Shown in pieces: positions 25,573-37,424 of a stretch of DNA of 64,000 nt (its first letter is position 1; every line of letters begins with the position of its first letter). Position numbers and translations under genes: made by a program. The notes below the pieces were generated by a model. The model was not told the origin of the DNA. It was given only the letters and a program-made list of their open reading frames with translations, and did no database searches. The DNA comes from Laburnicola sp. R22_1 (lineage: Eukaryota > Ascomycota > Dothideomycetes > Pleosporales > Didymosphaeriaceae): NCBI GenBank assembly GCA_014281115.1, contig JACONQ010000007.1, positions 1,736,001-1,800,000 of the forward strand, read 5' to 3'.

Positions 25573-25894
25573 TGTCAGATATAAGGGTATCTTTAATATA
25601 TAAAATAGATTATAGTGGATTTTTATAATAGTTAAGATTATTAATTGTGTTAGAGAAGCTCGGCTATGCGCGAGGTGTCTATCTAGTGCCAAGACGTCGT
25701 CATTCCTAAAGGGGCTTAGCGTCGCACTAAATAGCTCCCAGGTCGACCTGTGAGCTGTTAATTAGTCCATCGGCCCCACTTTAGTGATTACTATGCGCCA
25801 GCCTCCTTAGTGTAATTTATAGTAATTTTATTATAAGGAGACTATATAATCGGACACATATTTACTATAATTTATAGTAACTATCTATCTGACA
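25573..25894 (-). repeat. Copia-A LTR (5' LTR in element orientation)
   Basis: 322 bp with intact termini TGTCAG and CTGACA. Part of it (25815-25885) is more RIP-mutated than the partner LTR at 15200-15521. Followed by the ATTAT target duplication. Confidence 0.95.
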
Positions 25895-26664
25895 ATTATG
25901 CCTAGCTAAAGCCAAATTAGTGTTATTTAGGGTACTTAACGCCTGCCTGCTGTCTGCGCGGGTCCTAGCACCTAGCTATAGTCCTCTTTTTAGTAGACTA
26001 ATAAAGGCAAAGAAAGGGCATTACTAGACCGCTCCTCTATTCTATTATCTAGGATATTATTACTGCTATTATCTGTATAGGAGCTTCCTAACGCAAGCTC
26101 GCATATATCCTTTTATAGGCAACTCTAATAGTAGTCTAGAGTTTTCTATATAATAGAATAAGCTATAGTTAAATAAGAGGCGTTTAGATTCTAACCCTGT
26201 AGGTTATTACATTTCCTTATTAAGAAGCTTGTTATTAAAGGTAAAAACATCGCCTATATAACAATATAGTGCAGATTTTATTTATATAGTTAGTAATTAG
26301 CGTATAAAGCTATACTTATACAAACTTTACTATCTATTTAGGGATAAGTTAGCACTAAAAAGAATCTTAATAACTGCCTATATACTAAGCCACCTAGTAT
26401 CTGCCTACTAGATACACCCTAATAGTGGCTAGTTAATGCTAATAGGTAGCTTAAAGGGTAGTAATTTATAAGAGGTTACTATAAAGGCACTAAGCGCATT
26501 ATATGCCCTATAGAGAGTGCTAGAGTTGTTAAAGGTATTAGTTAACTTTGTAGTTATTAATAATATTAGCTTTTGGCTAGTATTATTAGCAGATCTCTAG
26601 GGCCTTATTTTATAGCAATAATAGGATCTTTTAGCTATGTTACTATCCTTCCCTATAATTCTCT

Positions 26665-26980
26665 TATTAGATAGACAGTCCCTGTGAATCACTGTGATTT
26701 TACTGTGAATTACGGTGGGTAGGTGTGTCCGATTATATGGCCTATACACACTGGCAATTAGTGTAAATCACAGTGTTTTTACTGTGAAATTAAAAGAGGC
26801 CGGCGCACCACTGTTTTACACTGCCCCTGTACTATTCCAAATAGTACTAGTGTGTCTTGGCACTAGATAGATACTTCTCGCGATAGCCGAGCTTCTCCAG
26901 CAAGAACAAGGAAAAAACATCAATCAATTAACTATATCACTTCCCATCTCATCTTATTAAGAATACCCCTATATCTGACA
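26665..26980 (+). repeat. Solo LTR related to Copia-A
   Basis: 316 bp resembling the Copia-A LTR in inverted orientation relative to that element. It begins TATTAG (RIP form of TGTTAG) and ends ATCTGACA, and shares the blocks TGCCAAGAC/GTCTTGGCA, the AGCTCGGCTAT core and the terminal ATAAGGGTAT-like stretch. Flanks share CTCT on both sides (left TCTCT, right GCTCT). It is inserted in hAT relic 1. A solo LTR indicates LTR-LTR recombination after insertion. Confidence 0.85.
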
Positions 26981-27357
26981 GCTCTCCATCTATATTATAT
27001 AGGGTATAGTGCGGTAAAAAAAGAAGATTTAAATAGTACTAAAAATATTATATAGTAAAATTGCACTAAGCCTAGATATATAGACTTTTCTTAACTATTA
27101 CTTCTTTCTAGGAGTTGTCGCGTACTTTTTAGATATGGCTAAGCTACTAGCGCGTACTTAGTGTAAATTACTATAAATTATAGTAATTTTAACTTATAAG
27201 ATTTTAGATTGTAATAATAAGCCTACTAACATTTTTATTACCTTTAAAAATCTTCTAGAAGACTACTCTAGGGCTGTAATTACTTAGAAAACTTGTGCTA
27301 CTATTACTAACTATAACGACGCGTTAAAAATCTACTACCTTATAGCTAATAATACTA

Positions 27358-27420
27358 ACGTACTTTGCACTCGAGTCGATTATTCCATCGAGTCGATCAC
27401 TTTGCCAAGACCCTACCAAG
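27358..27420 (+). repeat. Left terminal inverted repeat of pogo-like element 2
   Basis: About 60 bp matching the reverse complement of 31283-31342 with two mismatches. TCGAGTCGAT occurs at 27371 and 27388, 17 bp apart. Confidence 0.92.
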
Positions 27421-27425
27421 TTCTA

Positions 27426-27472
27426 TACTATTCACGATAGTACAGAGTCAACACGAACTATTTTCGATAGTC
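27426..27472. promoter_or_regulatory. Subterminal palindromes GTACTAT/ATAGTAC (left end)
   Basis: Two interrupted palindromes, TACTATTCACGATAGTAC (27426-27443) and AACTATTTTCGATAGTC (27456-27472), just inside the left terminal repeat. Equivalents lie near the right end (31259-31277) and inside the coding region (30045-30063). Possible binding sites for the transposase or a host factor; function inferred only from symmetry and position. Confidence 0.45.
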
Positions 27473-27787
27473 CAAATAGGCCAATCTATTTAGAATCTAC
27501 TTATACAGGCTGCCTACAGGTTGTTTTGTTATGCCCGGGCTTGCCGTAGCGTCCACAGCGCTGTTAAGCAGATTCGCCTCTATTAGCGCGCACCCTCTTC
27601 TTCGCCTTTTGCCCATCACTGCGCGCCCCAAACTCCTTTAGAGTGGCCAGCCGCTGGCCCTCTTTAGCTGTAAGGACTCCTTCACGCTGTACTCGCTTTC
27701 TTTTATGCGATTTACGTCGCGTGGCGGCCTTATTAGCAGCTTGAAGTTTGGTGTTGCGTTTGGTCATCAACACTAAAGAATGCCCTA

Positions 27788-27839
27788 ACGTGTCTGTGCG
27801 CGTGCCGAGCCACTTCGCGTGCCGAGCCACCCAACACCA
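27788..27839 (+). repeat. Left terminal inverted repeat of pogo-like element 3
   Basis: 52 bp; partner is 29848-29899. The word GTGCCGAGCCAC occurs at 27802 and again at 27819, 17 bp apart. One copy in the right repeat has a single change. Confidence 0.95.
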
Positions 27840-27886
27840 AAACGCTAAATAATCGCCTGAATTTGACGCGTCATAACTCCACCAAT

Positions 27887-29746
27887 ATGGGGGCAATTGA
27901 GGATGCGATTGCAGCTATTGAATCTTTAAATCCAGGGGAATCATTTTCGTACAGAAATATTGCTGCCACCTACAGTGTAGATCGAACTACGTTATCCCGA
28001 AGACACAAGCGCGTTCAGGCACCAAATGAAGCCAAGAACATCAACCAGCAGAAACTCAACCCACAGCAAGAGCAGGAGCTTGTAAAATATATCAAAGGAC
28101 TCACAGAGAGACATATACCACCTACTAGGGAGATGGTACGAAATTTCGCCTCTACAGTAGCCAAGGAGGCAGTCAGCGAGAGCTGGGTTACCCGCTTTAT
28201 CAACCGACACAGCATTCATCTTATCTCGCAATGGACAGTTGGCATGGACAGCAATCGCCACAAAGCTGATTTAGGGGATAAATATCGCCTCTACTTTCAG
28301 CTCCTACATGACAAGATCAATCAATATCAAATAGATCCTCGTCATACCTACAATATAGATAAGAAAGGCTTTATAATCGGTGTTGTTGGCAGATCAAAGA
28401 GAATATTCAGCCAACGAATATAGGAGAAGAAGGAGGTTAGGGCATCACTCCAGGATGGAAACCGCGCGTGGATCACGCTCCTAGCATGTATATGCGCCAA
28501 TAGATCTGCTCTGCCCCCTAGCCTGATCTATGAGGCTGCCAACAAAGGCATCTAATCAGCCTGGGTAGAAGACATCAAGGCAGGAGAACATGAAGTCTTT
28601 ATTACCTTATCACCCTCTAGCTGGACGAACAACGATATTAGTCTTGCCTGGCTTAAACAGGTATTCGATCGCTGTACAAAAGAGAAGACTTAACAAGCAT
28701 ATCGGCTCCTAATCCTAGACGGCTATAGATCCCACATTACAATGGATTTCATCGACTACTGTAATAAGCATAGGATCCTGCTTGCTATCCTGCCTCCTTG
28801 TTCAACTTATATGCTTCAGCCACTTAATGTTGCAATGTTCAAGCCTCTATCAACTGCCTACTCAGCCAAGCTCTCGAAATACCTCAACACAGGCCAAGGC
28901 CTAGTTTCTATTAAGAAGGGAAATTTCTTCCCACTATTCTGGAAGGCATGGCAGGCCTCCTTCAAGGAATTAACAATCCTTAGCTCTTTTAGAGCAACAG
29001 GCATATCACCACCTGATCCTAATCCAATCCTCGATAGATTCACTAGATCTCAAGAATTAAGAGAAAGCTCCTCATCCCTACTAAGCGATTATGATTGGAG
29101 AAAGGTGGATAGGCTCGTACGCTCTGCAGTTAAGGATCAGAGTAGTAAGGATACGCAGAAGCTTCGTCAATCGCTCCACCATCTATCTGTTCAAAATGAG
29201 CTACTCCACCACAATATTGATGGGCTTAGGGAGGCACTGTCTACAAAGCAGAAGCGTAAGAAGAAGGGCAAAGCTCTAGATCTCCAACAGCGCAAGGAGT
29301 ATCACAGTGGGTTAGTGTTCTGGTCACCTAGGAAGGTGAGAGAGGCACGTGTCCGTTAATCTATCAAGGAGCAGGAGGATAAGGAGCAGCAGCTTCAAAA
29401 AGCAGAGATAGCAGAGCTAAAGAAGGCAGCTAGACTATACAAGGAGAAAATCTAGCAGGAAAAGCGTACTGCGCGAGAGGCAGCGAAGGAGGCAAGAGAG
29501 AAGGAGAGAGCTAAAAAGGCAGCTTAGCGCGCTGCCCAGAAGTCTGCCCGCGACGCAAAAAAAGCTCTACAGTCATCTAAAAAGGGTAAAAGGAAGGCCT
29601 CTTAGCCATCTCTATAGAGCAGAAAACGTTAGAAACGTGTTGTTGATGCTTTAGATGTTGAGGAGTCCTTAGAGGGCGCATCTGCTGCCCTAACCGTCTC
29701 TACACGTCGCGGCCGCAATGTTAAGCTTCCAGACAGATATAAATAG
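27887..29746 (+). pseudogene. Pogo-like transposase of element 3, RIP-inactivated (620 codons)
   Basis: Start chosen at ATG 27887 (MGAIEDAIAAIESL) because related elements here all begin right after a conserved CACCAATATGG-like context. An upstream in-frame ATG at 27863 is less likely. The frame is free of indels to TAG 29744-29746, with about nine internal stops (28421, 28553, 28691, 29357, 29453, 29525, 29603, 29615, 29630). Helix-turn-helix at residues about 25-45 (YSVDRTTLSRRH), CENP-B-like domain to about 130, D1 residue 158 intact (YNIDKKG; the usual following Glu is Lys), D2 residue 278 intact (ILDGYRSH, CTA GAC), D3 residue 314 Asn (LQPLNVAMF, CTT AAT). A long Lys/Glu/Ala coiled-coil-like tail ends in RRGRNVKLPDRYK. 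Confidence 0.93.
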
Positions 29747-29847
29747 TGCAAATTAATCGCAAGGATCTATTTAGTGCCCCTCTAGAAAATCCTATAATAA
29801 TATTAATTGTGGGTGGCTCTATAGCTTCATTTTTGCATAAGCTGTTA

Positions 29848-29899
29848 TGGTGTTGGGTGGCTCGTCACGCGAAGTGGCTCGGCACGCGCACAGACACGT
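29848..29899 (-). repeat. Right terminal inverted repeat of pogo-like element 3
   Basis: Reverse complement of 27788-27839 with one mismatch. Followed by TA at 29900-29901. Confidence 0.95.
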
Positions 29900-31258
29900 T
29901 ATTAGCTCGGCGCCTTTGACGAGCTTTTCCACCGCCTCAACCATATAAGTTGGGGAACTATCTACATGCCTTTGAATCCTCTGCTTAACTAGCGTTGATT
30001 GCGACCTAAGTTCTGTACTATTTCGCGGAGTTTGCGACTTCTATGTACTATCGCGAATAGTACAAAGTGGAGGCGTACGCAGGCGGACGTTAAGCTGCGA
30101 TATCACAACTTCTGGGTCGTGGGGCACTAGGCCAGCACCTTGAAAGCCTCCTTTGATATTACTTTTAGTAATTAAAGCCTTAAAAGCAGTAATAAAGCAA
30201 GGTAGGAACTCGATTTTGGTAATGTGCGTGATGTGGTTGCGCATTAGATTCTCGGCTTGGCGCCCATACGCCTTCTTTAACGGCGCAAAACAACCCATGT
30301 TAAGTGGCTGTAAGAGGTGCGACAAATATGGAGGCATATAGAGAGTAATAATATTACTCTTTTTGCAGTAATCCTGGAATTTGAGCGAGTTGTGACTTTT
30401 GTGGCTATTAATAATAAGCAAACGTGCTCCACTAGTAGTACGCCTCTTTGTATGCTTATTAAAGTGCTTTAGCCATTACAGACTAAGCTTATTTGTTGTC
30501 TAGCCGTTCTTAGAGACTGCAATAACCTAATAATGAGGTAGATCCTTCTCCTTATACTAGGCGGAGAGGTGGTGCTTGCCCCCGAAGATAATGAAGGGTG
30601 GGATCCACCACCCTATTGCGTTGATGCCTTGGATGACTGTTGTCCACTCCCTATTGCCCTGCTGCACCTGCTTTGGCCGTCCTTGACGCTTAGAGCCTGT
30701 GACTACCACTCTAGTTAATATTATGCCTATTATAAAGCTAGACTCGTTGAAATTGTAGGTGTCCTTATCCAGAATACTATACTTAGCCTTTATATTCTCC
30801 ACAAGCTGAAACCAGCCTCGTATCACCTTAGGATCCTCCTAGAGGGCTCTCTTGTAGTCGTACTTTCGATTGAACTTGACTTGAAGCTTTGGCTGGCGCT
30901 TAACAAAGTTATAAGGCCACCTCTGGCCAACTGGCTTGTAGTGGCGTGCAGCCAGTAAAGAATCGGCCATATCTTTTATGGCATTAAGCCGGGGCGGAAA
31001 TCCTCGCGCGTCTAGGTTGAGTATATGCTACACAATCACCTGCTCCTCTCTTATAGTGAGTCTTATTTTGTTGGGTGCGCAGTCGCGTCTAAACGTCTTT
31101 CTAGCGCGTTAGTTGCTAAGTGTACTTTAAGAGACGTTATAGAGGGCTGCAGCGCGTCGCTAAGAAAGTGTCGCGTCTTATTTAATAGCCTAGATCGCAA
31201 GCTGTATACGCGCTTCTTTTAACGCCAGTGGTTTGTTGTGTGGTTAAGGCATCGCGTT

Positions 31259-31342
31259 GTACTATTGCTGATAGTACGTTTTGGTAGGGTCTTGGCAAAG
31301 TGAGCGACTCGATGAAATAATCGACTCGAGTGCAAAGTACGT
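31259..31342 (-). repeat. Right terminal inverted repeat and subterminal palindrome of element 2
   Basis: 31283-31342 is the right terminal inverted repeat of element 2. Just inside it lies the palindrome GTACTATTGCTGATAGTAC at 31259-31277, mirroring the left subterminal palindromes. Confidence 0.88.
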
Positions 31343-32590
31343 TACTAGTAATAATAGGAAGCTTATTGCTAGTTTATGCGAAGACCCTAATATTAACCTT
31401 ATAATAAATAACTGCCTTTGCTACGCTAGCTATATAATTAACCTTATTATTAAAGTCTTCCTATATAGAAAGGTTAGTGGCTTCAAGGTAGAGATTGTGT
31501 GCGCAGCTCTATAGAAGTAATTTTAGCTATATAGGAAGTATAAGGTTATTAGTAAGTGCTACAACTTTGTAAATATAATTTTAGTATCCTATAAACGCCG
31601 CGAGCTTTTCAAGGGCATATAAAGCGAGCTTACTAATAAGAATTTACTTTGACAATATAGTAGCGCCTATCTAATCTAGAATAGTAGTGTTAGGTAAAAC
31701 TCTATATACGATATACTTAAGCGTTGCTATAAGTTAAAGAACGCAATATATCGCTTTACGCGTTGCCTTAAAGACTTTACTAATACTACTAACGCCTATA
31801 ATAATTATAACCCTCTCACTAACACGCTAAGCAAAAATAATTAGGATAAGATTACGTAGCTTATTAAGTATCTTAAAGTCTTTAGCGATATAATAATTAA
31901 GTTAAAGGGTAAGACTAGTAAGTCTAGGTATGGCAGCCTTTAGTAGACGCTGCCTTACTTATAAAAAATATAGCAGAAGCTTTATATCTAGCAGTATAAT
32001 CTATATACTATACTAGGAGACTTCTATATTAAAAACGCTATTAAATTCGCTATATAGAAGTTAACAATGTACTTTAAAAAGTTAGTAATAATGCTTACTA
32101 TTTTATAGGCCTATATTACTATTACTTTATACTCTACTCTTTGTATATTATTCTTTAAGGACTAGTAGTTAGTCTAGTAATCTTAGTATAAGTAGGCGGA
32201 AAAATTGCTTAAGGCTGTATACTAATAGTATGTTAATAATAAGGAGGTAGTAGAGAAGAAAGAGGTTCTAGAGTCCTCTAGTAGACGCAAGGTTCCTGGC
32301 AGCGATATTAAGTATAAGGACTCTAATAAGAATCTAATAGCTATTAACCTTAACCTATTTACTAATAAACGCCCCTATAAGCGCTTTAAAGGCCTTACTA
32401 AAGTTAAGACTTATATTAATAATATTAAAAATAATTTATAGGTTGCTAAAAAGGGTAACGCAATTAAAAAGTGGCTACTTAATTAGTAGCTTAATATTAG
32501 GCGTATATATTACTCTACACTATATAAAGTCGCTATTAACTTTTTATAATACTAGTTACCTTCTATAAGTATAAGAGATGTTTTAGCCTT

Positions 32591-35129
32591 ACTAAATAAA
32601 TAATCACTACCCTAAGAAACTACCTCTCTCCTTTAATAATTAAAGCCTTACAATTATAGCAATATTAGGTATAAAATAGAGTAATTTATAGTAAACTTAG
32701 CAAACTCTAAAATCTTATAAGCTAACTTGAGGTGCTCTAGAAGCCCTTTAACGCTTAGGTTACAATAGTAACTACCTCTAATAGTATAGTAACTAATAAT
32801 ATTAAGGTAGTTACTATTAGACGATAGTAACTAGTGTAATACCCCTAGTTAATAGTATAGTTAGTAGGCACGTAATAGTAGTGTTTACTAGAAAAAGGCT
32901 AAAAAATATTTAATAACTAACTATTAGACACACTGCCTACTTCTTAGCCGCGGGTAAGAGAAAATAATCTTCGAGTTATTAAGCTTCCATATCTTAATAG
33001 TTTCTAATATGCCTTAGAACGTAACTTTGTTTAGAGAAATCTGTAGGCTCCCTATAACATCTATTATATTAAGTAATATTGTTAATTTATAGCTGCGTTA
33101 TAATTATCCACAGGCAAGTATTATACTATATTATTATAATATCTTTGAGGGGCCTCCTCTTTGTCTTTACAATGCACTCTGGGCTTTTAAGATAGCTGCG
33201 GCATCTATAGCTTTAGAAAGTTACTATCTCTTTATAAGACTAGACTTACTTAGCAATTGCCCTTATTATTACGCACGTATAGATACATATATTTCTTACC
33301 CACATTGCGAATCTTTATAATCTAAGTTAGGTCTTTAATAAAAAAAATACATCTACTATAATACTTTTCGGCCTATAAGATTAAAGAAGTAAAAACTAAG
33401 TATAAATATAAATTCTTTAGAAATTCTAAATTCTAAAATTGTTAATAGGGATTATATAATACTATATTATATAAAAGGTCTAATTTAGCGAGATCTATTA
33501 CGACGCACCTTAACTTATATATAAATTTAATAGTATTTAATATAATACCCTATAAAATATCCTATAGATAGTACTTATATAAAATAGTAATCTATAGCCC
33601 TACTAACGTACACTTTTATCTAGAGTTTCTTATTAACTATACACTATAATAACACTACTAGTATATACTAAATTCTACTTTAAATGTGGCTTCTAGGGTA
33701 CTAGTAAACTAGATTGGCATATATATATAATATATTATACCTAGAATTTAAATATAGTGTATAGTTCTATTACCTTTAATAGCTTGCTAGTAGTAGTAGG
33801 ACACTATCTATACTATAGATAATATAGAATCTATACCTAGATAGAAACTTAGTCTATATTTCTGAAGTATGTTTAGAAATATATTTTGGAGGAGGCCCTA
33901 TAGTGTGAGCGTAAAGAGCTTTACTGCCCTTACCTATTATGCAAGTCTAAGTATAAGAAGTAGAACTTGTATAGATATCTAGAGTAGGTATATTATATTA
34001 TATATTAGATAGAATAGTTAATCTTATAATTGTTCTAGGCAACTCCTCTCTATATATAACCTGTAGATGTTTTTACCCTATATAATATAAGCCACACTAA
34101 AGCGAGCTAATTAATAGCTAGTATTAGATTATATAAGGTAATAACGTTGTGTGCCCTAAAGGTAACTTTAGCGTTGAGCGTGCTTACGTCTTTATACACC
34201 TTTGGCTGTCCTTAAGACTATAGGTCGGCCTGTGACTACCCTAATAATAAAAGGCGAAAGTACCCACTGCCTTCTAATTAGAGTGGATAATCGAGAGCCA
34301 CTACAACAGGCCTAGGCCAGGGTTAAGACCTGTCTCTGCTAAGGTTTACATAGCCACGCGCTTATAATTATTAATAATTAAATATACTTTTAAATCTCGA
34401 CCTTTAAACGGCTAAGTTACTAAATTAAGTAAATTAAGTCTTTGCTATATAAATTAAGGCGGAAATTAAGTCTAAAATAAAGATTTAACTTAGAGATTTA
34501 GTAGATGTAATAGTGTTATTTAGCTATAGAAGTAAGCGGGTGTTGCTGCAAAAGTTAGCTTATTTAGAATTATTAATTAGCCACAACTTACTGCTAGCCT
34601 TACGCCTAGGCCTCCTAGCCATCTTATTACGCACGTAACGCGCTGTTTCGCCTATCTATTAGCGTATTTTTGTTGGTGTTTTAGCTATTACAGTTAACTT
34701 ATTACGTACTTTTTACTGCCTTTACTTATCTTATAGGCTTACTAATAGCCTAAGATATCTTATAAACATACTATTAATAGCAATATACGCGCTAGAGTAT
34801 ACGCTAATAGCGCTATAGAGGTGACTAATAAAGGTAGAGGTTATAGTAAGTATTAGAAAGTATACACCTAGTGGGCTATTAAAGGCGACTTGCTGCTAGC
34901 TAGCACTACTAGTTAGTTAATAGAGCTGCCTAAAATGCAGCTAATTATGCTACTGTCGCCTTAATTATTACTATTATAGGGAGCCAGCTAGCTAGCTATG
35001 CCCACTAAAGATCTGCTTATTAGCTAGATTATAGATGCCTTATAGTGGCTATAGGAGCTATAGTTGCTAGAGTTGTAGGCATTATTAATACTATTATTAG
35101 TGTTAAAGGCAGCTATAGAGGCTTTAACT
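32591..35129. other. A+T-rich degraded matrix
   Basis: No recognisable gene. 32760-32880 is dense in TAGTTACTA/TAGTAACTA words. 34190-34330 is a somewhat GC-richer island without terminal repeats that I could pair. The 34750-35100 stretch may belong to the 5' part of hAT relic 2. Confidence 0.5.
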
Positions 35130-37424
35130 ATAGAGAATAATAATATTGTTAGTGGCGACTTTAACAAGCCCTTTGCGGACAATTATAATAGTATTAATTA
35201 GAAAAAGCTAGCTTAGTACTAGGTGTCGCGACGTACTCTTATTAGTAAGAAGAGTTAAGTTTTTTAGTATAGCTATTGCGTCGCGTTAAAGCAAAGTTCT
35301 ATATAAATTATAGCTAATAAGCCTAAGAGTACCTTTTTTATATGCTGTTTCTGCCACTATAACGCGCTAATAAGTAGTATAATTAAGGTAATAGATACTA
35401 TAAGCTTTGTGGCAAAGCACTTAAGTTATTAAAGGCGCGGCTATTGCCTAACTGCGTGTGGGAAGCAGCTGCTACAGCTGCTAGATAGTTAGTTAACTAT
35501 CTTTAATATAATAAAGAAGGGCGTACCTATTATATAAGCTATAGTTAATAAGCTAAGTAACTTTAATATTTAAGGCTTTTGGCTCGCCGCTATATAATGG
35601 CTTATTAAGAATAACTATCTACTACGCAAATTTAAGACTAAGAGCTTTTAGCGCATACTATAGTTTGCGAATCCTATAGTAGTTTAAACGCTATAAATAA
35701 GCCATAATAGTGTGTTAAGATTTATACTATAGCTCTATAACTACCTTATTTCTATTATTAAAGTAGAATTAGCGACTGTAAGTAGTAAGATACATATTAG
35801 CTTTAATAGCTAGACTGTAAAAGCTAGCAAGCGCAAATTCTTTAGTGTTATTACTTACTATATTAATACTATAGGCAGGATTTAAGACTTATCTATCGCG
35901 CTGCTACAGCTTACTAGCGTCTATAGTAGCGAGAGAATAGGTAAATATATTAATAAAGCGCTATAGGCGTTTAATATAATAGTAGAGAAGCTAGATTACT
36001 TTGTGTTAGATAACGCTATAAGTAATAATGTGGTAGTGGAGCACTTAAGTAAATAGTATAGATTTACTACCGCTTAACATCGCCTTTATTGCAGTTGTTA
36101 CACTATTAACCTTATTAGCTAAACTATTATATTTAGTAAAGATAAAGACGCCTATAATAATAACCTAAAGTATATAAAGGATAAGGAGAAGTTTATAAAT
36201 AAGTGGCGGTAGCTAGGGCCTTTAGGAGTATTTCTAGACATTATTAACTTTATTAGTACGCTAAAATAGTACTCTAGTTTTTTAACTTTCTAGCACTTTG
36301 CATTAGCTAAAAACTCTATAAATAAGGTCTTATTATTAGCTATTATTAAGGCGTGCGTTATACGCTAGAATAGCTATTATATTACCTTTAAGTGTGGACT
36401 TATTCTTTAATATCCTATTACTAACTACGCTACACACTTTATCTTATAAATTAAAGTGCTTAATTAAAAAACTAATAAGCTGCTAGCTACTCTAGCGTAA
36501 ATGCGATTAGCTAGTCTATAAGTAGTAGACTAGGTAGTTATTACTAAGTATATAGATGTGTTAAAGCCGCTTAAAGCAGCCATAGAGTGGCTAGAAGATT
36601 GTGGTAAGAGTAAGCAGCTAGGCGATTATAAGCTTAATAGACGCTTTAGCGCTATTTATAAGATTATTTCTACCTTTAAGTAGCTTATAAGCGCTTATAA
36701 AGAGCGCTTAATTACCTATTATAATGTTAAATTTAAGTAAGAAGACGCTCTAGAAGACTATTTGGCTATTAATTTGTGCGATGCTATTACTAAACTAAAG
36801 CTCTATTATAGTAAACTAAGCAATAGTATTGCCTATTATACTATAATTATACTTTACTTACGCTATTATGACTATTATAAAGTTGCTTAGATAGGTAATC
36901 TAGCTTAATTAGCGGCTGCCAACGCTGCCTTTTAGCAACTTTAGCGCCTCTATAGTGGTACTATTGCTTCTTAGCTGCCTCTACACCTGCTAGTTAAGCG
37001 ATTTAATACTATTAACAACACTGTTAACGCAATTATTAAGGCGAAGAGCGACTCTAATAAAGAAACTAGTAATAAGTATAAGCGCTAGCGGGCTTATAAG
37101 CTGCGCTAAAGCCGCGCTAACTTTAATTAAGAAGGTAACCTAGTTTGCTATTAGCTTAGATTATATAATAAGTATCTAGTATTAGCGTAGTTTGCGCTTA
37201 ATATAATAAGTATTTTAGCCTTTAGCATAAAGTGTAAGCGCTTATTTAGCGAACTTAGCGACTTATTAGAGCTAAAGCGGCATAAAATAAGCTTATAGTT
37301 ACTAGCTACTCTGCAGTTTATATAGAGCTAGCTAAAGGCTAGTTTTATAAGCAGCGATAATAAGATTAATAAGAGTAATCTTAGTAACGTAGTAATTAAG
37401 ACTCTGTATAGTATATTTAAATAG
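35130..37424 (+). pseudogene. hAT transposase relic 2
   Basis: Long single frame from about 35130 to TAG 37422-37424, with many TAA/TAG stops and no indel between the landmarks I checked. N-terminal BED-like zinc finger region (FFICCFCHYN), then GVPII-AIVNKLSNFNI, SKIHISFNS (the family's DGWT reads NS-stop-T, 35805), FFSVITYYINTIG, the second catalytic Asp in YFVLDNA (36009, intact), GPLGVFLDIINF, IRWNSYYITF, and the C-terminal dimerisation segment KCKRLFSELSDLLE with Lys at 37236 where the family has catalytic Glu. Terminal repeats of the element were not found. Acts, when intact, as a cut-and-paste transposase making 8-bp duplications. Confidence 0.88.

Larger units (their letters stand above)
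15200..25894 (-). mobile_element. Copia-A: Ty1/copia LTR retrotransposon (host of a nested insertion)
   Basis: Bounded by two 322-bp direct LTRs (TGTCAG...CTGACA) and a perfect 5-bp target duplication ATTAT (15195-15199 and 25895-25899). The coding strand is minus, in the order gag, integrase, reverse transcriptase, RNase H, read from 25536 down to about 15590. Copia-B (16753-22016) plus its 5-bp duplication is inserted within it. Without that insert the element is about 5.43 kb, normal for copia. The many stops, and a Lys where the RNase H Glu is expected, show it is dead. Confidence 0.93.
27788..29899 (+). mobile_element. Pogo/Fot1-like DNA transposon 3 (620-codon class), nested
   Basis: 2,112 bp with 52-bp terminal inverted repeats (one mismatch) starting ACGTGTCTGTGCGCGTGCCG and TA duplications at 27786-27787 and 29900-29901. 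Inserted into the transposase of element 2, near its Lys-rich C-terminal part. Better preserved and higher in G+C than its host, so younger. Same class as 46715-48830 and 58179-60303. Confidence 0.96.
27486..31252 (-). pseudogene. Pogo-like transposase of element 2, interrupted (551 codons without insert)
   Basis: ATG 31252-31250, stop TAG 27488-27486. Removing the nested element and one TA leaves exactly 1,653 nt, so there is no other indel. Domains: N-terminal helix-turn-helix (LALKEARIQLAI, then RRAAALYNVS), CENP-B-like second domain (ILNLDARGFPPRL, FVKRQPKLQ), core with D1 Asn (YNFNES), D2 residue 282 Asn (LLIINSHKSH) and D3 residue 318 Asn (LLQPLNMG). The C-terminus after the junction is Lys/Arg-rich and ends in a zinc knuckle CGRYGKPGHNKTTC, with the second Cys changed to Tyr. 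All three catalytic Asp positions are lost. Inferred to have been active long ago, and older than its insert. Confidence 0.9.
27358..31342 (-). mobile_element. Pogo/Fot1-like DNA transposon 2 (zinc-knuckle class), with nested element
   Basis: Terminal inverted repeats begin ACGTACTTTGCACTCGAGTC on both ends, with TA target duplications at 27356-27357 and 31343-31344. It sits inside hAT relic 1, and another pogo-like element (27788-29899) sits inside it. Its own length without the nested element and TA is 1,871 bp. The transposase is on the minus strand. It belongs to the same class as 8513-10706, judged by the zinc knuckle and equal catalytic residue numbering. Confidence 0.93.
26100..32590 (+). 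pseudogene. hAT transposase relic 1, split by two insertions
   Basis: hAT-superfamily transposase decayed by RIP and broken into three parts. Part 1 (about 26490-26660) has a FVVINNISF segment typical of the region before the catalytic core. Part 2 (26981-27357) contains LGVVAYFLDMAKLLAR and ends in KIYYLIANNT. Part 3 (31345-32590) resumes with SNNRKLIASLCEDPN, so removing the pogo-like element restores the family's DN-x-SNN-type motif. It continues through CYASYIINLIIKVFLY, a region matching the TRWNS motif, and a C-terminal dimerisation-like segment YYSTLYKVAINFL. Internal stops are numerous. The start and the hAT termini are not visible; 26100 is only an approximate left limit. Confidence 0.75.
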
